This document shows positions 24,640-29,192 of a DNA stretch of 64,000 bases, in pieces. The notes beneath the pieces are model-generated. The model worked only from the letters and a program-made list of their open reading frames with translations, had not been told where the DNA came from and made no database searches. The position numbers and the translations under genes were made by a program. The stretch comes from Temnopleurus reevesii (taxonomy: Eukaryota; Echinodermata; Echinoidea; Temnopleuroida; Temnopleuridae), in NCBI GenBank assembly GCA_036244855.1, contig BQKZ01000769.1, forward strand, positions 44,298 to 108,297, in the 5' to 3' direction. The stretch's first letter is position 1, and each line of letters begins with the position of its first letter.

Positions 24640-25075
24640 GAATGATGTTGAGGAGAATGATGAAGACGATGATGTAACCATTACTGGCACGCTAATCTGC
24701 ACACAAACATACAAATGTTCTTGTGTGATAGCAAAACCACGTATGTGTGGTTATGTGTGGTTATGTGAGTTTATGTGAAGTTTTGCCATCTCTTTGGTTA
24801 CGAGGATGACTGTTGAAAGCGAACGACTCTCAGTTCAATTAAATGCTTAATCCTTCCATCTCTGTCTCATCCGATCCTAGCTGCCGCCAGTCGCAAGAAT
24901 GCTTTCAACTGGCTGACAGGAAGTCAAGATACCTTTGCCGACTACTCATCGTCATCCTCTGCCAGTGATTCATCTCTCCTCTTCACCATGGGCTCGCTCC
25001 CAAAGAGAACTGCTGGGGGCGTAAGGGGAATCAAGCCAGATGCAGGTGGTAGCAAGCATGATGACGCAAAGAAAG
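106..25075 (+). CDS. PRKDC: DNA-dependent protein kinase catalytic subunit (PRKDC), central exons, partial gene
   Basis: DNA-PKcs is the giant PIKK-family kinase that binds Ku-bound DNA ends in the nucleus and drives non-homologous end joining. Twenty-four exons are visible, each with GT-AG borders and matching phases, giving about 1,245 codons. From memory of human DNA-PKcs they match in order from the helical cradle through the NUC194 region to just past the ABCDE autophosphorylation cluster (about human 1,480-2,690). Diagnostic stretches include FHCAAFNCSAAIISCV, VFQPYAKFWLSPLMQFL and NFWSHESRLPVATLDRL. The N-terminal third lies upstream of the window. The FAT, kinase and FATC exons should follow but are not seen; a single N at 25344 lies 269 bases after the last exon. 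Introns hold SINEs, MITEs and decayed exon copies. Identification is very sure; exon 1 start and the exon 12 region are less so. Confidence 0.95.
543..780 (+). mobile_element. tRNA-derived SINE in PRKDC intron 1
   Basis: The head carries a box A-like tggtgtagtggttctga and box B-like ggttgtaggttagaatc, followed by a non-tRNA body with gttaatctccttcagcag. The same head recurs at 9738, 11126 and 16758. It resembles the tRNA-derived SINEs known from sea urchins; family name not assigned. Confidence 0.8.
848..1122 (+). CDS. PRKDC: PRKDC exon 2 of window
   Basis: Acceptor tttcatcag, donor AG|gtacag. Encodes a helical segment ending IVYGLLEHAVGNKEIRKR, which lines up with the human helix ending in GMLDQSFRERANQ. 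It ends in phase 2 and joins cleanly to exon 3. A reading frame runs on past the donor into the intron, but that part has no family similarity. Confidence 0.85.
1219..1575 (+). repeat. Three decayed copies of the 3' end of PRKDC exon 2
   Basis: Segments at about 1219-1270, 1358-1418 and 1514-1575 each repeat the exon 2 end (ctatggactgctagaaca then tgctgt.gggaa.a.agagat) with substitutions. They follow the real exon at intervals of about 140-160 bases and lack good donors. Confidence 0.85.
1798..1915 (+). CDS. PRKDC: PRKDC exon 3 of window
   Basis: Acceptor cgtctag, donor AAG|gtaaaa. Translation ends KKVLQIDFK, equivalent to human AKILQID. Starts with one base that completes the split Arg codon of exon 2 and ends in phase 0. 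Confidence 0.88.
2205..2690 (+). repeat. Two decayed partial copies of PRKDC exon 4
   Basis: About 2205-2275 resembles the exon 4 middle (ccttgatatcctttac becomes cttgatatcctctac). About 2585-2690 resembles its start including the acceptor (tagtttgcaa.gga.cc). Both are broken by stops or length changes. LINE-tail-like TAA repeats lie at 2388-2410. Confidence 0.8.
2780..2937 (+). CDS. PRKDC: PRKDC exon 4 of window
   Basis: Acceptor ctcttatag, donor gtaaga. Encodes ATDPTHPAFRSVF and QALDILYFFVNVPEK, matching the human segment with GQAVTLLPFFTSL. Two decayed partial copies of this exon lie just upstream in the intron. Confidence 0.88.
3344..3446 (+). CDS. PRKDC: PRKDC exon 5 of window
   Basis: Acceptor gatacag, donor AAG|gtgaga. 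LLVANHFPLKS and SPRYNNYIMALNK match human LIVAHFPMQS and TPRFNNYVDCMKK closely. Confidence 0.92.
4247..4374 (+). CDS. PRKDC: PRKDC exon 6 of window
   Basis: Acceptor tgttctag, donor CG|gtgagt. LMLLELVISVLCRDEQH matches human PMLLELMTEVLCREQQH. Phase 2 end joins to exon 7. Confidence 0.93.
4850..4935 (+). repeat. Decayed copy of the start of PRKDC exon 7
   Basis: The segment from gtagtctacccctacgg to acaagcgtatg follows exon 7 from its acceptor (cagcctaccccctgag) to acaagcgctac with many changes and a broken frame. It lies 176 bases upstream of the real exon. Confidence 0.8.
5026..5233 (+). CDS. PRKDC: PRKDC exon 7 of window
   Basis: Acceptor aatctgcag, donor AAG|gtaacc. Contains QDKRYSKEIRKAAMQRV, then a stretch ending DIVTLLEARLTK that corresponds to human DVLKSRFTK. 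This is near the start of the NUC194 region. A decayed copy of the exon start lies about 180 bases upstream. Confidence 0.92.
5255..5400. repeat. AT-rich dispersed element end
   Basis: The segment starting ttcaagtttattttcca followed by tracts of caaaacaatacaatg is similar in style to stretches at 22025-22115, 36080-36215 and 48780-49030. Likely 3' ends of retroelements in reverse orientation. The rest of this intron shows nothing recognisable. Confidence 0.4.
5854..6032 (+). CDS. PRKDC: PRKDC exon 8 of window
   Basis: Acceptor gctgtgtag, donor AA|gtgagt. YFELIEVLYSRLSKDDL matches human YYKILDVMYSRLPKDDV, followed by a stretch with KGNEMSTALTK equivalent to human EGNELTKTLIK. Confidence 0.94.
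6593..6783. mobile_element. Foldback MITE in PRKDC intron 8
   Basis: Inverted arms ggatttggacaaagtaaac and gtttactttgtccaaaatcc, extending imperfectly for about 50 bases each. No coding capacity. Confidence 0.8.
6831..7035. mobile_element. MITE with actgtataagc termini
   Basis: Ends read tactgtataagcc and, inverted, gcttatacagta. The interior repeats the words cgcgaaa/ttttcgcg. It ends just before PRKDC exon 9. A partial relative lies at about 8640-8690. Confidence 0.8.
7079..7247 (+). CDS. PRKDC: PRKDC exon 9 of window
   Basis: Acceptor ccaattag, donor AAG|gtaaat. FHCAAFNCSAAIISCV and FYNAFLFSENPAK are near-identical in pattern to human YHCAAYNCAISVICCV and FYQGFLFSEKPEK. One of the best conserved blocks of the gene. 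Confidence 0.96.
7776..7932. mobile_element. MITE with ggtgttgttcaaaat termini
   Basis: Left gggtgttgttcaaaat and right attttgaacaacaccc form an inverted repeat. A related copy lies at about 25115-25290, right after PRKDC exon 24. Confidence 0.85.
8008..8161 (+). CDS. PRKDC: PRKDC exon 10 of window
   Basis: Acceptor tatatcag, donor G|gtatgg. DNLVDPQKEYKF and DAPMERKKRFVAIR match human ENLIDLKRRYNF and EVPMERKKKYIEIR. Phase 1 end. Confidence 0.95.
8225..8530 (+). mobile_element. LINE 3' end with reverse-transcriptase C-terminus
   Basis: Reads YVPGRALRSS then TRNYDKRSFS, followed after frame breaks by APGLWNN and a phrase like FLKHY. This is the typical RT tail (SFS.AAP.LWN.LP...F...LKT) of CR1/L2-like non-LTR elements. 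It ends with gcgctttataagtattg and ATT repeats. Broken by frameshifts and truncated at the 5' end. Confidence 0.8.
8700..8822 (+). repeat. Decayed copy of PRKDC exon 11 start with its upstream intron
   Basis: tgggtttatgatttgtg and cacgcccagctcactacct repeat the sequence around the exon 11 acceptor at 8870-8975. The copy has changed the acceptor AG and contains stops. Confidence 0.82.
8928..9097 (+). CDS. PRKDC: PRKDC exon 11 of window
   Basis: Acceptor gtttgtcag, donor CAC|gtgaga. YLSDSSLSEDVNQFDFS matches human YLADSTLSEEMSQFDFS. The rest is Ser/Gly/Gln-rich with DSQ, GSQ and GTQ sites, in the place of the loosely conserved human linker. A decayed copy lies upstream at about 8700-8822. Confidence 0.93.
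9536..9676 (+). CDS. PRKDC: PRKDC exon 12, first copy
   Basis: Acceptor aactcag, donor AAG|gtaagc; 141 nt, phase 0 at both ends. EYLEMEADALNQHECMAAMA resembles human ELEMDELNRHECMAPLT. This is the only complete copy with an evident acceptor; two further copies follow the N gap. Confidence 0.9.
9738..9815 (+). mobile_element. SINE head fragment
   Basis: gatggtggtgtagagatc and gagggtcgtaggttggga are the box A and B parts of the SINE at 543, cut off at cacatggcgttaat and joined to another repeat. Confidence 0.7.
9816..10081. repeat. Dispersed repeat starting with a hairpin, cut by the assembly gap
   Basis: Begins with an inverted repeat (tgcctccgccaccgta / ggtggtgccggaggca), then (cgtc)n and a segment with ggtcaaaggtcaaaggtca. 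It directly follows a SINE head and runs into the N gap. Probably a non-autonomous DNA element; its right end is not seen. Confidence 0.6.
10082..10771. other. Assembly gap, 690 N
   Basis: A run of N inside the tandem array of PRKDC exon 12 copies. Any reading frame through it is meaningless. The gap probably reflects the repeats on both sides. Confidence 1.
10828..10930 (+). pseudogene. PRKDC exon 12, second copy (fused to intron-like sequence)
   Basis: Repeats EYLEIEADASNQQECMAAMA and the rest of exon 12 with a donor-like AAG|gtaggc. Upstream it is joined to sequence resembling the intron after copy 1 (gttgcca.gtcag...), and no phase-0 acceptor is evident. It may be a non-functional tandem duplicate or an extra exon; the frame is open. 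Confidence 0.6.
10964..11054 (+). pseudogene. PRKDC exon 12, third copy
   Basis: Encodes TLNQHECMAAMAGVLKHI and continues to the same end as copies 1 and 2, with donor AAG|gtacag. Only about 33 bases separate it from copy 2, and the frame stays open between them. No good acceptor is visible. A further SINE head follows directly. Confidence 0.6.
11126..11330 (+). mobile_element. tRNA-derived SINE
   Basis: Head gatatggtggtatacaga, box B-like gggtcgtaggttggaat, then the body gttaatttccttgtgctgc. Related to the SINE at 543 and inserted right behind PRKDC exon 12 copy 3. Confidence 0.75.
11379..12203. mobile_element. TIR element containing a tandem array of about 157-bp units and a nested MITE
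   Basis: Perfect 14-base inverted ends tgtatcccccgaac and gttcgggggataca. Inside, units beginning ttgtgaa.gctcta.agg start near 11659, 11816 and 11972; each contains a block like ggtgtgg.g.gagtcctgg and ttgccatggtaacc. A second MITE at 11417-11600 sits near the left end. Related units occur at about 60000-60140 and 61520-61790. Confidence 0.85.
11417..11600. mobile_element. GC-rich nested MITE
   Basis: Ends taaggcccgcgcacacca and tggtgtgccccgggcctta are inverted; the next words ggcacggcatcacggcac and gtgccgtgatgccgtgcc extend the arms. It is much more GC-rich than its surroundings and lies inside the 11379 element. Confidence 0.88.
12315..12434 (+). CDS. PRKDC: PRKDC exon 13 of window
   Basis: Acceptor cttctcccag, donor GAT|gtaaga. 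MPQWMSGLQKKL and NIRLFIIRLIINAQD match human LPSWMKFLHGKL and NIRLFLAKLVINTEE. Confidence 0.95.
13078..13221 (+). CDS. PRKDC: PRKDC exon 14 of window
   Basis: Acceptor caacaatcag, donor GAG|gtaatc. VFQPYAKFWLSPLMQFL and GINYMVLDIMLVMLDW match human VFRPYAKHWLSPLLQL and GIHYMVVEIVATILSW. Confidence 0.96.
13222..13906. other. Intron 14 of PRKDC, nothing recognisable
   Basis: Purine-rich around 13440-13590, T-rich near the acceptor. No repeat family or exon copy recognised. Confidence 0.5.
13907..14046 (+). CDS. PRKDC: PRKDC exon 15 of window
   Basis: Acceptor ttcttacag after a T-rich tract, donor AG|gtttgt. NNLEVIKTLVEVWKDVI matches human HNLEIIKTLVECWKDCL. Phase 2 end. Confidence 0.95.
14520..14642 (+). 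CDS. PRKDC: PRKDC exon 16 of window
   Basis: Acceptor tctttccag, donor AG|gtagga. DNVVGIHLLGVILANKL matches human DNSVGIQLLGIVMANDL. A decayed copy of the 3' half lies at about 15238-15340. Confidence 0.95.
15238..15340 (+). repeat. Decayed copy of PRKDC exon 16 3' half
   Basis: actgacaaattactctttg ... gccaaggagttttatcccc ... agtcctatatgtgttgtta follows exon 16 from cactgacagggataatg to cacatgtgatgttgatg, including the donor area, with indels and a lost frame. Confidence 0.82.
15774..15882 (+). CDS. PRKDC: PRKDC exon 17 of window
   Basis: Acceptor cctttctag, donor AAG|gtatgt. YKAVYGAAAEVIGMAM matches human YKEVYAAAAEVLGLIL. Confidence 0.94.
16482..16664. mobile_element. MITE of the 'aactcgttata' type
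   Basis: Starts tacagtggaaactcgttat and ends with inverted tgagtttccattgtca. Interior words ataaagaaat and ctctaaagaaatt are typical of pogo/Tc1-derived MITEs. Related in style to 58562-58740. Confidence 0.7.
16758..16935 (+). mobile_element. tRNA-derived SINE
   Basis: Box A-like ttgtgctgtagtggttct and a near-canonical box B gcggttcaaatcccgtc, then gcattaattaccttcagca. It has the best preserved box B of the SINEs here. Confidence 0.78.
17219..17398 (-). mobile_element. LINE reverse-transcriptase C-terminal fragment
   Basis: On the minus strand it reads GIPKLWNSLPLYIRRAEM then TFESYLKTYLF, the conserved RT tail of CR1/L2/Jockey-like elements. It lies directly against the PRKDC exon 18 acceptor. 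Confidence 0.82.
17399..17523 (+). CDS. PRKDC: PRKDC exon 18 of window
   Basis: Acceptor tccattag, donor AG|gtgaac. VIFITCLHKIHLNYPVF corresponds to human KFIVCLNKVTKSFPPL. A LINE fragment on the other strand abuts this acceptor. Confidence 0.9.
17990..18070 (+). repeat. Decayed copy of PRKDC exon 19 3' part
   Basis: gaatacaacagataaacaat and atcgagatgaagaacaata repeat exon 19 (gaatacaacagatagacaat ...) but the donor is changed and a stop follows. It lies about 195 bases upstream of the matching part of the real exon. Confidence 0.88.
18114..18263 (+). CDS. PRKDC: PRKDC exon 19 of window
   Basis: Acceptor ttttcaatag, donor AA|gtaaga. RFMNKLLFMLPSIHG corresponds to human RFMNAVFFLLPKFHG; the exon ends with KKILDLLRHK, matching human FVQVMRHR. 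A decayed copy of its 3' part lies just upstream. Confidence 0.94.
18298..18412. mobile_element. Short MITE, 'taacataaa' family
   Basis: Ends gactttaacataaatgag and cctttatgttacaggcc are an imperfect inverted repeat, with gatt.tatttctgtggtac inside. The same element recurs at 26159-26286. Confidence 0.8.
18942..19115 (+). CDS. PRKDC: PRKDC exon 20 of window
   Basis: Acceptor ctgtattag, donor AG|gtaggt. KLKPAELLFLLPAVKDFV and DVMYSILMWIYD match human KLKPVELRELLNPVVEFV and EQMYNILMWIHD. At least four decayed copies of its 3' end follow in the intron. Confidence 0.95.
19230..21400 (+). repeat. Array of decayed copies of PRKDC exon 20 3' end and its intron
   Basis: Copies at about 19252-19325, 20800-20875, 20990-21065 and 21165-21225 repeat gttatgtattccattct, atgtggatctat and the donor gtaggat, with the flanking phrase cactcctgacaccag. 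A more degraded one starts near 21280. Spacing of the later copies is about 180-190 bases; the first gap is widened by the foldback element 19344-20712. Confidence 0.88.
19344..20712. mobile_element. Long foldback DNA element, about 1.37 kb
   Basis: Ends acactggtcaacaaaa and, inverted, acactggtcaacagcaa. The arms share gctatccccacatgttg, gctgaatccaaaaatcac and aaacctcaaaatcctc-like words and extend some 400 bases each. No transposase frame. Inserted inside the exon 20 repeat array. Confidence 0.9.
22025..22115 (-). repeat. Retroelement-like AT-rich end
   Basis: caatttcaattttatttatttc followed by short runs around tatacaatgtaaaa is like the ends at 5255, 36080 and 48780. Orientation is a guess. 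Confidence 0.35.
22225..22326 (+). CDS. PRKDC: PRKDC exon 21, copy 1
   Basis: Acceptor gtgtattag, donor AG|gtacca; 102 nt, so it can be skipped or repeated without changing frame. LSIAKDTLLQGLSDQD matches human FKLAKDVLIQGLIDEN. It is repeated at 22752-22852. Confidence 0.92.
22614..22750. mobile_element. MITE of the 'aaggggaagtacaccc' family, truncated by the N join
   Basis: Left end ttaaaggggaagtacaccc, then gaagaaaaatcagatgaac and ggataatccgttcaaaag, the same as the complete element at 45312-45907. It stops at the N at 22751. Confidence 0.88.
22751..22751. other. Single-N contig join inside the PRKDC exon 21 duplication
   Basis: A single N separates a truncated MITE from the second copy of exon 21, which starts without an acceptor. 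This suggests two abutted contigs. Confidence 0.8.
22752..22852 (+). CDS. PRKDC: PRKDC exon 21, copy 2
   Basis: I see no base difference from exon 21 copy 1 over its 101 bases, followed by donor AG|gtacct. The acceptor is missing because the copy begins right after the N. Its downstream intron is recognisably related to that of copy 1 but clearly diverged. It may be a true tandem exon or the other haplotype left in the assembly. Confidence 0.6.
23262..23472 (+). CDS. PRKDC: PRKDC exon 22 of window
   Basis: Acceptor gcatattag, donor GAG|gtatga. NFWSHESRLPVATLDRL and ATNLLLEMTSKSPDF match human NFWSHETRLPSNTLDRL and ATNFLLEMTSMSPDY; FEHPLSACKFE ends the exon as in human FEHPLSECEF. Confidence 0.97.
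23949..24150 (+). CDS. PRKDC: PRKDC exon 23: ABCDE phosphorylation cluster
   Basis: Acceptor ttctccag, donor G|gtgagt. The exon encodes the region of human T2609-T2647, where DNA-PKcs is phosphorylated by itself and ATM to allow DNA-end processing. TPKFVETQ, QLRATQ and TPTQ align with human TPMFVETQ, QIRATQ and TLTQ. Thr codons of TQ sites are at 24015, 24111 and 24138; extra SQ sites have Ser codons at 24030 and 24060. A large GAT-repeat tract begins 11 bases after the exon. Confidence 0.96.
24162..24676. repeat. GAT/ATG trinucleotide microsatellite, about 0.5 kb
   Basis: Imperfect (GAT)n with GAC, GGT and AAT variants, in the PRKDC intron immediately after exon 23. It opens long artificial frames of Met, Asp or Ser runs that are not genes. 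Confidence 0.97.
24881..25075 (+). CDS. PRKDC: PRKDC exon 24, last recognisable exon
   Basis: Acceptor ccgatcctag, donor about aaag|gttaga. NAFNWLTGSQDTFADYS followed by SDSSLLF matches human SSFDWLTGSSTDPLVDH and SDSLLF; then a basic, Gly-rich stretch as in human before VKGAAGRTD. Phase 1 end. No later exon was found. Confidence 0.92.
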
Positions 25076-25343
25076 GTTAGACACATGATGTTAGTCAAAG
25101 ATGTTGGACTAAGGGATTTGCAGTTGTTCAAAATCAAGTGCAAATCAACTGCATCTTTGCAAGTTGTAACACGCTTTTTTCATTCACGCACGGTATATGC
25201 GCATTCAACAAGACGCGCATGAATCAATGATTTCGATTGGCGTGCTCCGATTAACTGCAACTTGCGATCAATTTCAACATTTGATCAACTCCCCTATAGC
25301 CACGGACCCTATGAAAGACCAGCACCCCTTGATTGGCGAGCTG

Positions 25344-25344
25344 N
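25344..25344. other. Single-N contig join after PRKDC exon 24
   Basis: The single N marks the place after which no PRKDC sequence is recognisable. It is a likely misjoin or a join over missing sequence. Confidence 0.75.
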
Positions 25345-26158
25345 AATATATTTCACAAAAGATTATGTGAGAAAACATTGAGTTTTGCTAAAGATACCTG
25401 TATAACCTAAAATGTGTCAAAATCTACACTCTAGGGTTCCCCTACTTTCAACCAGAATTTTATTTGGTGCTGAAGAATACCTTCTCTTGCACATACTTGG
25501 ATGAAAATTGCAGAATTTTATTATTCTTTTGCCCAATAACAGAAATAATCCAACATGTGCCTGATAATAAATAAAATATTGTTATAACCGAGGGTGGGCG
25601 ATAAATTTGATTTTAAAAAAGAATCTGTTCATGAAAAATACTGTTATGGTCTGGTAATGTGTGTGAGATTATGTCATGATAAACATGCCATGTGATTCAC
25701 ATTTTTAGAAATTTTTACCAAAACTATATTTGGGCTTTAAGTGTTTTATAAGAAAATATTTGTTCACCTGATAACAAACAGTTTCATTTCACTAGATACG
25801 ATTGCGTTTTGCTAGGTAGGACAAGCTACAATGTTTGTCCTAGTTAGCAACCAGCATGTATGCAAATTGCATTCCGACTATTGAGAACGAGTTGTTTTCC
25901 AGGTAAATACATAGTTTGTCTTGGAGCAAATATGAATAAATTTGACTGCATTATTCTCCTTACATATGGGTACAAGTTGGAACAAACGCATCAAGCACAA
26001 ATCAGTACAAGGGCCGCGCATTTGTTTTGTAATCATCAGCGAATCCGAAACTATGTAAGAGGATTATTGGCAAATTGCCATTACATTACTTTTAACCAAT
26101 AGAAATAGGAGATATATGCATTGAAGAAGAATTATGTGTCAGTGGATTTGCAAGCCAA

Positions 26159-26286
26159 GGGGCCTGTAACATAAAGAGATACGATTAATTTTGCAATTAA
26201 TTGTATCTCTTTGGTACACATTTTGCCATATACTTGCAATTAATATTTATTGTAAGTTTAATTGCATCTTTTATGTTACAGGTCCA
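26159..26286. mobile_element. Short MITE, 'gcctgtaacataaa' family
   Basis: Left gggcctgtaacataaaga and right tcttttatgttacaggtcc are inverted; interior aattgtatctctttggtac matches 18298-18412. Confidence 0.85.
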
Positions 26287-27523
26287 AGGTGTGTCAGACA
26301 TTGGAAGAATCATCAAAGTGTTCCACACACTAATTTTAACCTTAAAAGGTGGGAATGTTGAATCACATCCTCAACATTTTGTGTGAAATATCTGCAACAC
26401 AAAGAGGCATCACCGCGATGATATACATGTATGACATTCTTATTGAAAGCGTTGCACATCTTTTGACAACAAATTTGTCCTGCCTGCACATACGCTTTTG
26501 AAGCCAATTTTGTGTATAAAGTCTATGTAAATTGTCTTAATGAAACAATAATATTTAATCATATTTATATAGTGCATTTCACAGCAGAAGTTTTTTTTTC
26601 AGTAAACATTCATAAATATATATTGACATTTTCTATTTCATAGGCTGCAATCAATTGAATTTTGCATTTGGCAATTTAAAAAAAATCCATCGAAAAAGAA
26701 TAAATAAAAATAATGAAAAACAGAGAGATATATGAGAAATTAATAAAACAATGAAAAAAACATGAGAAATTTATTGATAAGAAACACAAGAAATTTATTC
26801 TGATAAAATATTCTTTTTGATATTTACTAAATGTTCTTAAACACTAAAAATAGCGTTCAAAGGCTTGTCTCAGTTAAATTAGAGCATAAAAATTGATGGT
26901 ACCCATGAATTAGCTTTATTAATTAAAATTTTCTCTTAAAAACTTGACTATGCAATTTTGTATTTTATATTATACCCTTATACAGTGTATTTTCGATTTG
27001 CCTTTCTTATTGTTAAAATGAATAAATAAGCATAAATAGAACAATGTGTGGATCGAAAAAATGACTACACTGCCATGCAATTTATGTTACATGTTTTGTA
27101 CGTGTCAATTTTTTTGTTTAATTGAGCGAACAACAACCCAGATGAAATGGGGCAAAATAACCCTCCCAACCCAACCCTTTTCTAAAAAAAAAAAATCCTA
27201 ATGGATTAGGGTTAAGATATTCTTAAGGATAGCCTGCATATTTGAACAAGTTTTCTATAATTCCCATTCAGATCATTTTAGTGAAGTAGAATTTGATATA
27301 TCTATGAAATATCTTGAGAATAAATAGCCATGTCTGCACCCAAGTTGGAAAATTCTAGCTTAGGTCATAAGTGTCATTCATGATGTACCTGGAGATTTAC
27401 AAACCCTATCTGAAGTATCCAGACTCAAGGAATAGATTATGACCATGAGAAAACAACTGAGCTCTTGCTTTATAATCTGGCATATAGATGAATTTGATGT
27501 CCAAAAATTGGCCCTAGTAAAAG

Positions 27524-27559
<36 letters not shown>

Positions 27560-28517
27560 CTGGTCACTATTAGCTACAAACCCCTAGATATCTTGGGCTT
27601 GTTCAAATCAAGACTTCCTGTGAAATACACAATGAATGACATATGTACTATAAAGAATAAGCTTAAATTAATCTATCGTCATCAGAATTACTGATTTAAT
27701 TGTTCATATAAAGATTTCCTGTGAAATAGACAATGCCATCTGCACTATGAATAAGCTAAATATAATTTATCTGGATCAAAATAACTGATCTAATTGAAAA
27801 AATTGTGATATTGTAGACGGTCTTTTTATTTCTCCAATCACTTTCTGATATAAATGTCAAGCTTGGTAGTAAGTTCCTACTGCACTGGTCTATTGATCCT
27901 TCTTGCGACATGAACCTAATACAGAGATATAAACAAGTGAATGAAGAAAGTGAATGATTATTATTCATACATTTCGAACATTACAAATTAAACATGCTAA
28001 GCAATTATCACACCATTTTTTATTTTGTCTTATCTTTGCTTAAATGGGGATCTACCCCAGACATATATGCGACAACACTGAACGAAGAATGGAAAAAAAA
28101 AGAAATATCCAAACTTGAACTGTTACCCAAATCAGATACTTGATTCATGCACCACTAATAACAAGTTAATCACAAGATTTACAGATACAGCCCCACATGG
28201 GCATCCATGTGATACAAGCTTACATCCAATCTCGAGTTGTTATTTTCAGAATCTCTTGAAAGATTATTGTGCACAAGTCTAAGGGCATTCTAGTGGCAGA
28301 AATTTCAATGATTATCAATTCTGGAAAATTATGTCCAAATGTAGAATTAAAATTTCAACACGGCTATGATTTTCCAACGTCTACCATATGTTGGTACGGC
28401 TGACTTGAGAGCACTTACATTTGACAATATCCCTGTGAGGAAAAAACCTTTGCAAATTTGATATGAATCCACAAAATATTGTACCTTGAGAAATTTGGAT
28501 TTACATAAATTGCTTTC

Positions 28518-29192
28518 TCATTTACTCACCCTTGGTTCACGAACTTCGTCATCTAATCTTGCTTGTAATCGTGGAGCGATTGCTGGCCCATCTGCTCCCT
28601 GTTCATCTTCTGCCAGGTGCTGAGGATTATAAGGCACAAGTAGTGGGATCACCCAAACAGCTTGCCTTGACATGTACTCCTTTCTTGTATTGCTGTCATC
28701 CAGCACTTGGATAAGGGTGGACAAGTAGGTCTTCCACCATTGCTGACTGCCTTCATCATGAAAGAGCATGCTCCAATCTTCGACTCGATCCTCAAGTTTC
28801 TTGAGGTTAATCTTGTCGAAGCTAGGTACCAAGAGTTTAGGCCTCCTTCGTGGGTAGATAGGACGTCCTGATGCACTTTCTTGCCAAATCCCTCTCTCGA
28901 AGTCTTTCCACTCTTGTGCATCATTTCCTTTGTAGGAAGCGATCACTTTACCACCCTCCTTTAGAGTGAAACGATAGTGAAGCGGCTTGGAGTGGCCAGT
29001 GACATTATTTATGTGTGGTGCCATCCAGGACTTCATGTCATAAAGACTGACAATTTCCTCACTATTCGGGAAGAGAGAAAGCAATTGTGGCAATGTTTCT
29101 GCTGCCTTCTTGTGCAGCATCCGTCTCAATTGAGAAAACAACTGATCCACATCCTCATGAGTATGGCCAACCATAAGAAATGAAAGCTGCAC
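28518..29192 (-). CDS. DUF7869-like gene, last recognised exon
   Basis: Acceptor ttttctcag (minus strand). Starts VQLSFLMVGHTHEDVDQ, the family hallmark, then a basic/aromatic C-terminal part including HYRFTLKEGGKVIASYK. Ends at a TGA at 28518-28520. The codons before the stop read AGG|GTGAGT, a good splice donor, so a further exon downstream is possible. Confidence 0.85.
   Translation of the reverse strand: MQLSFLMVGHTHEDVDQLFSQLRRMLHKKAAETLPQLLSLFPNSEEIVSLYDMKSWMAPHINNVTGHSKPLHYRFTLKEGGKVIASYKGNDAQEWKDFERGIWQESASGRPIYPRRRPKLLVPSFDKINLKKLEDRVEDWSMLFHDEGSQQWWKTYLSTLIQVLDDSNTRKEYMSRQAVWVIPLLVPYNPQHLAEDEQGADGPAIAPRLQARLDDEVREPRVSK

Larger units (their letters stand above)
25076..28517. other. 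Region between the last PRKDC exon and the DUF7869-like gene
   Basis: Contains a MITE relative (about 25115-25290), a single N at 25344, a dispersed repeat (25755-25915, related to 37685-37870), a short MITE (26159-26286), and (TA)n at 27526-27557. The remainder is very AT-rich. I found no further PRKDC exons (FAT, kinase) here on either strand. Confidence 0.7.

Noticed and set aside
24160..24778. Frames with long Met, Asp or Ser runs
   Set aside because: They are translations of the GAT microsatellite in a PRKDC intron, present in several frames and on both strands.
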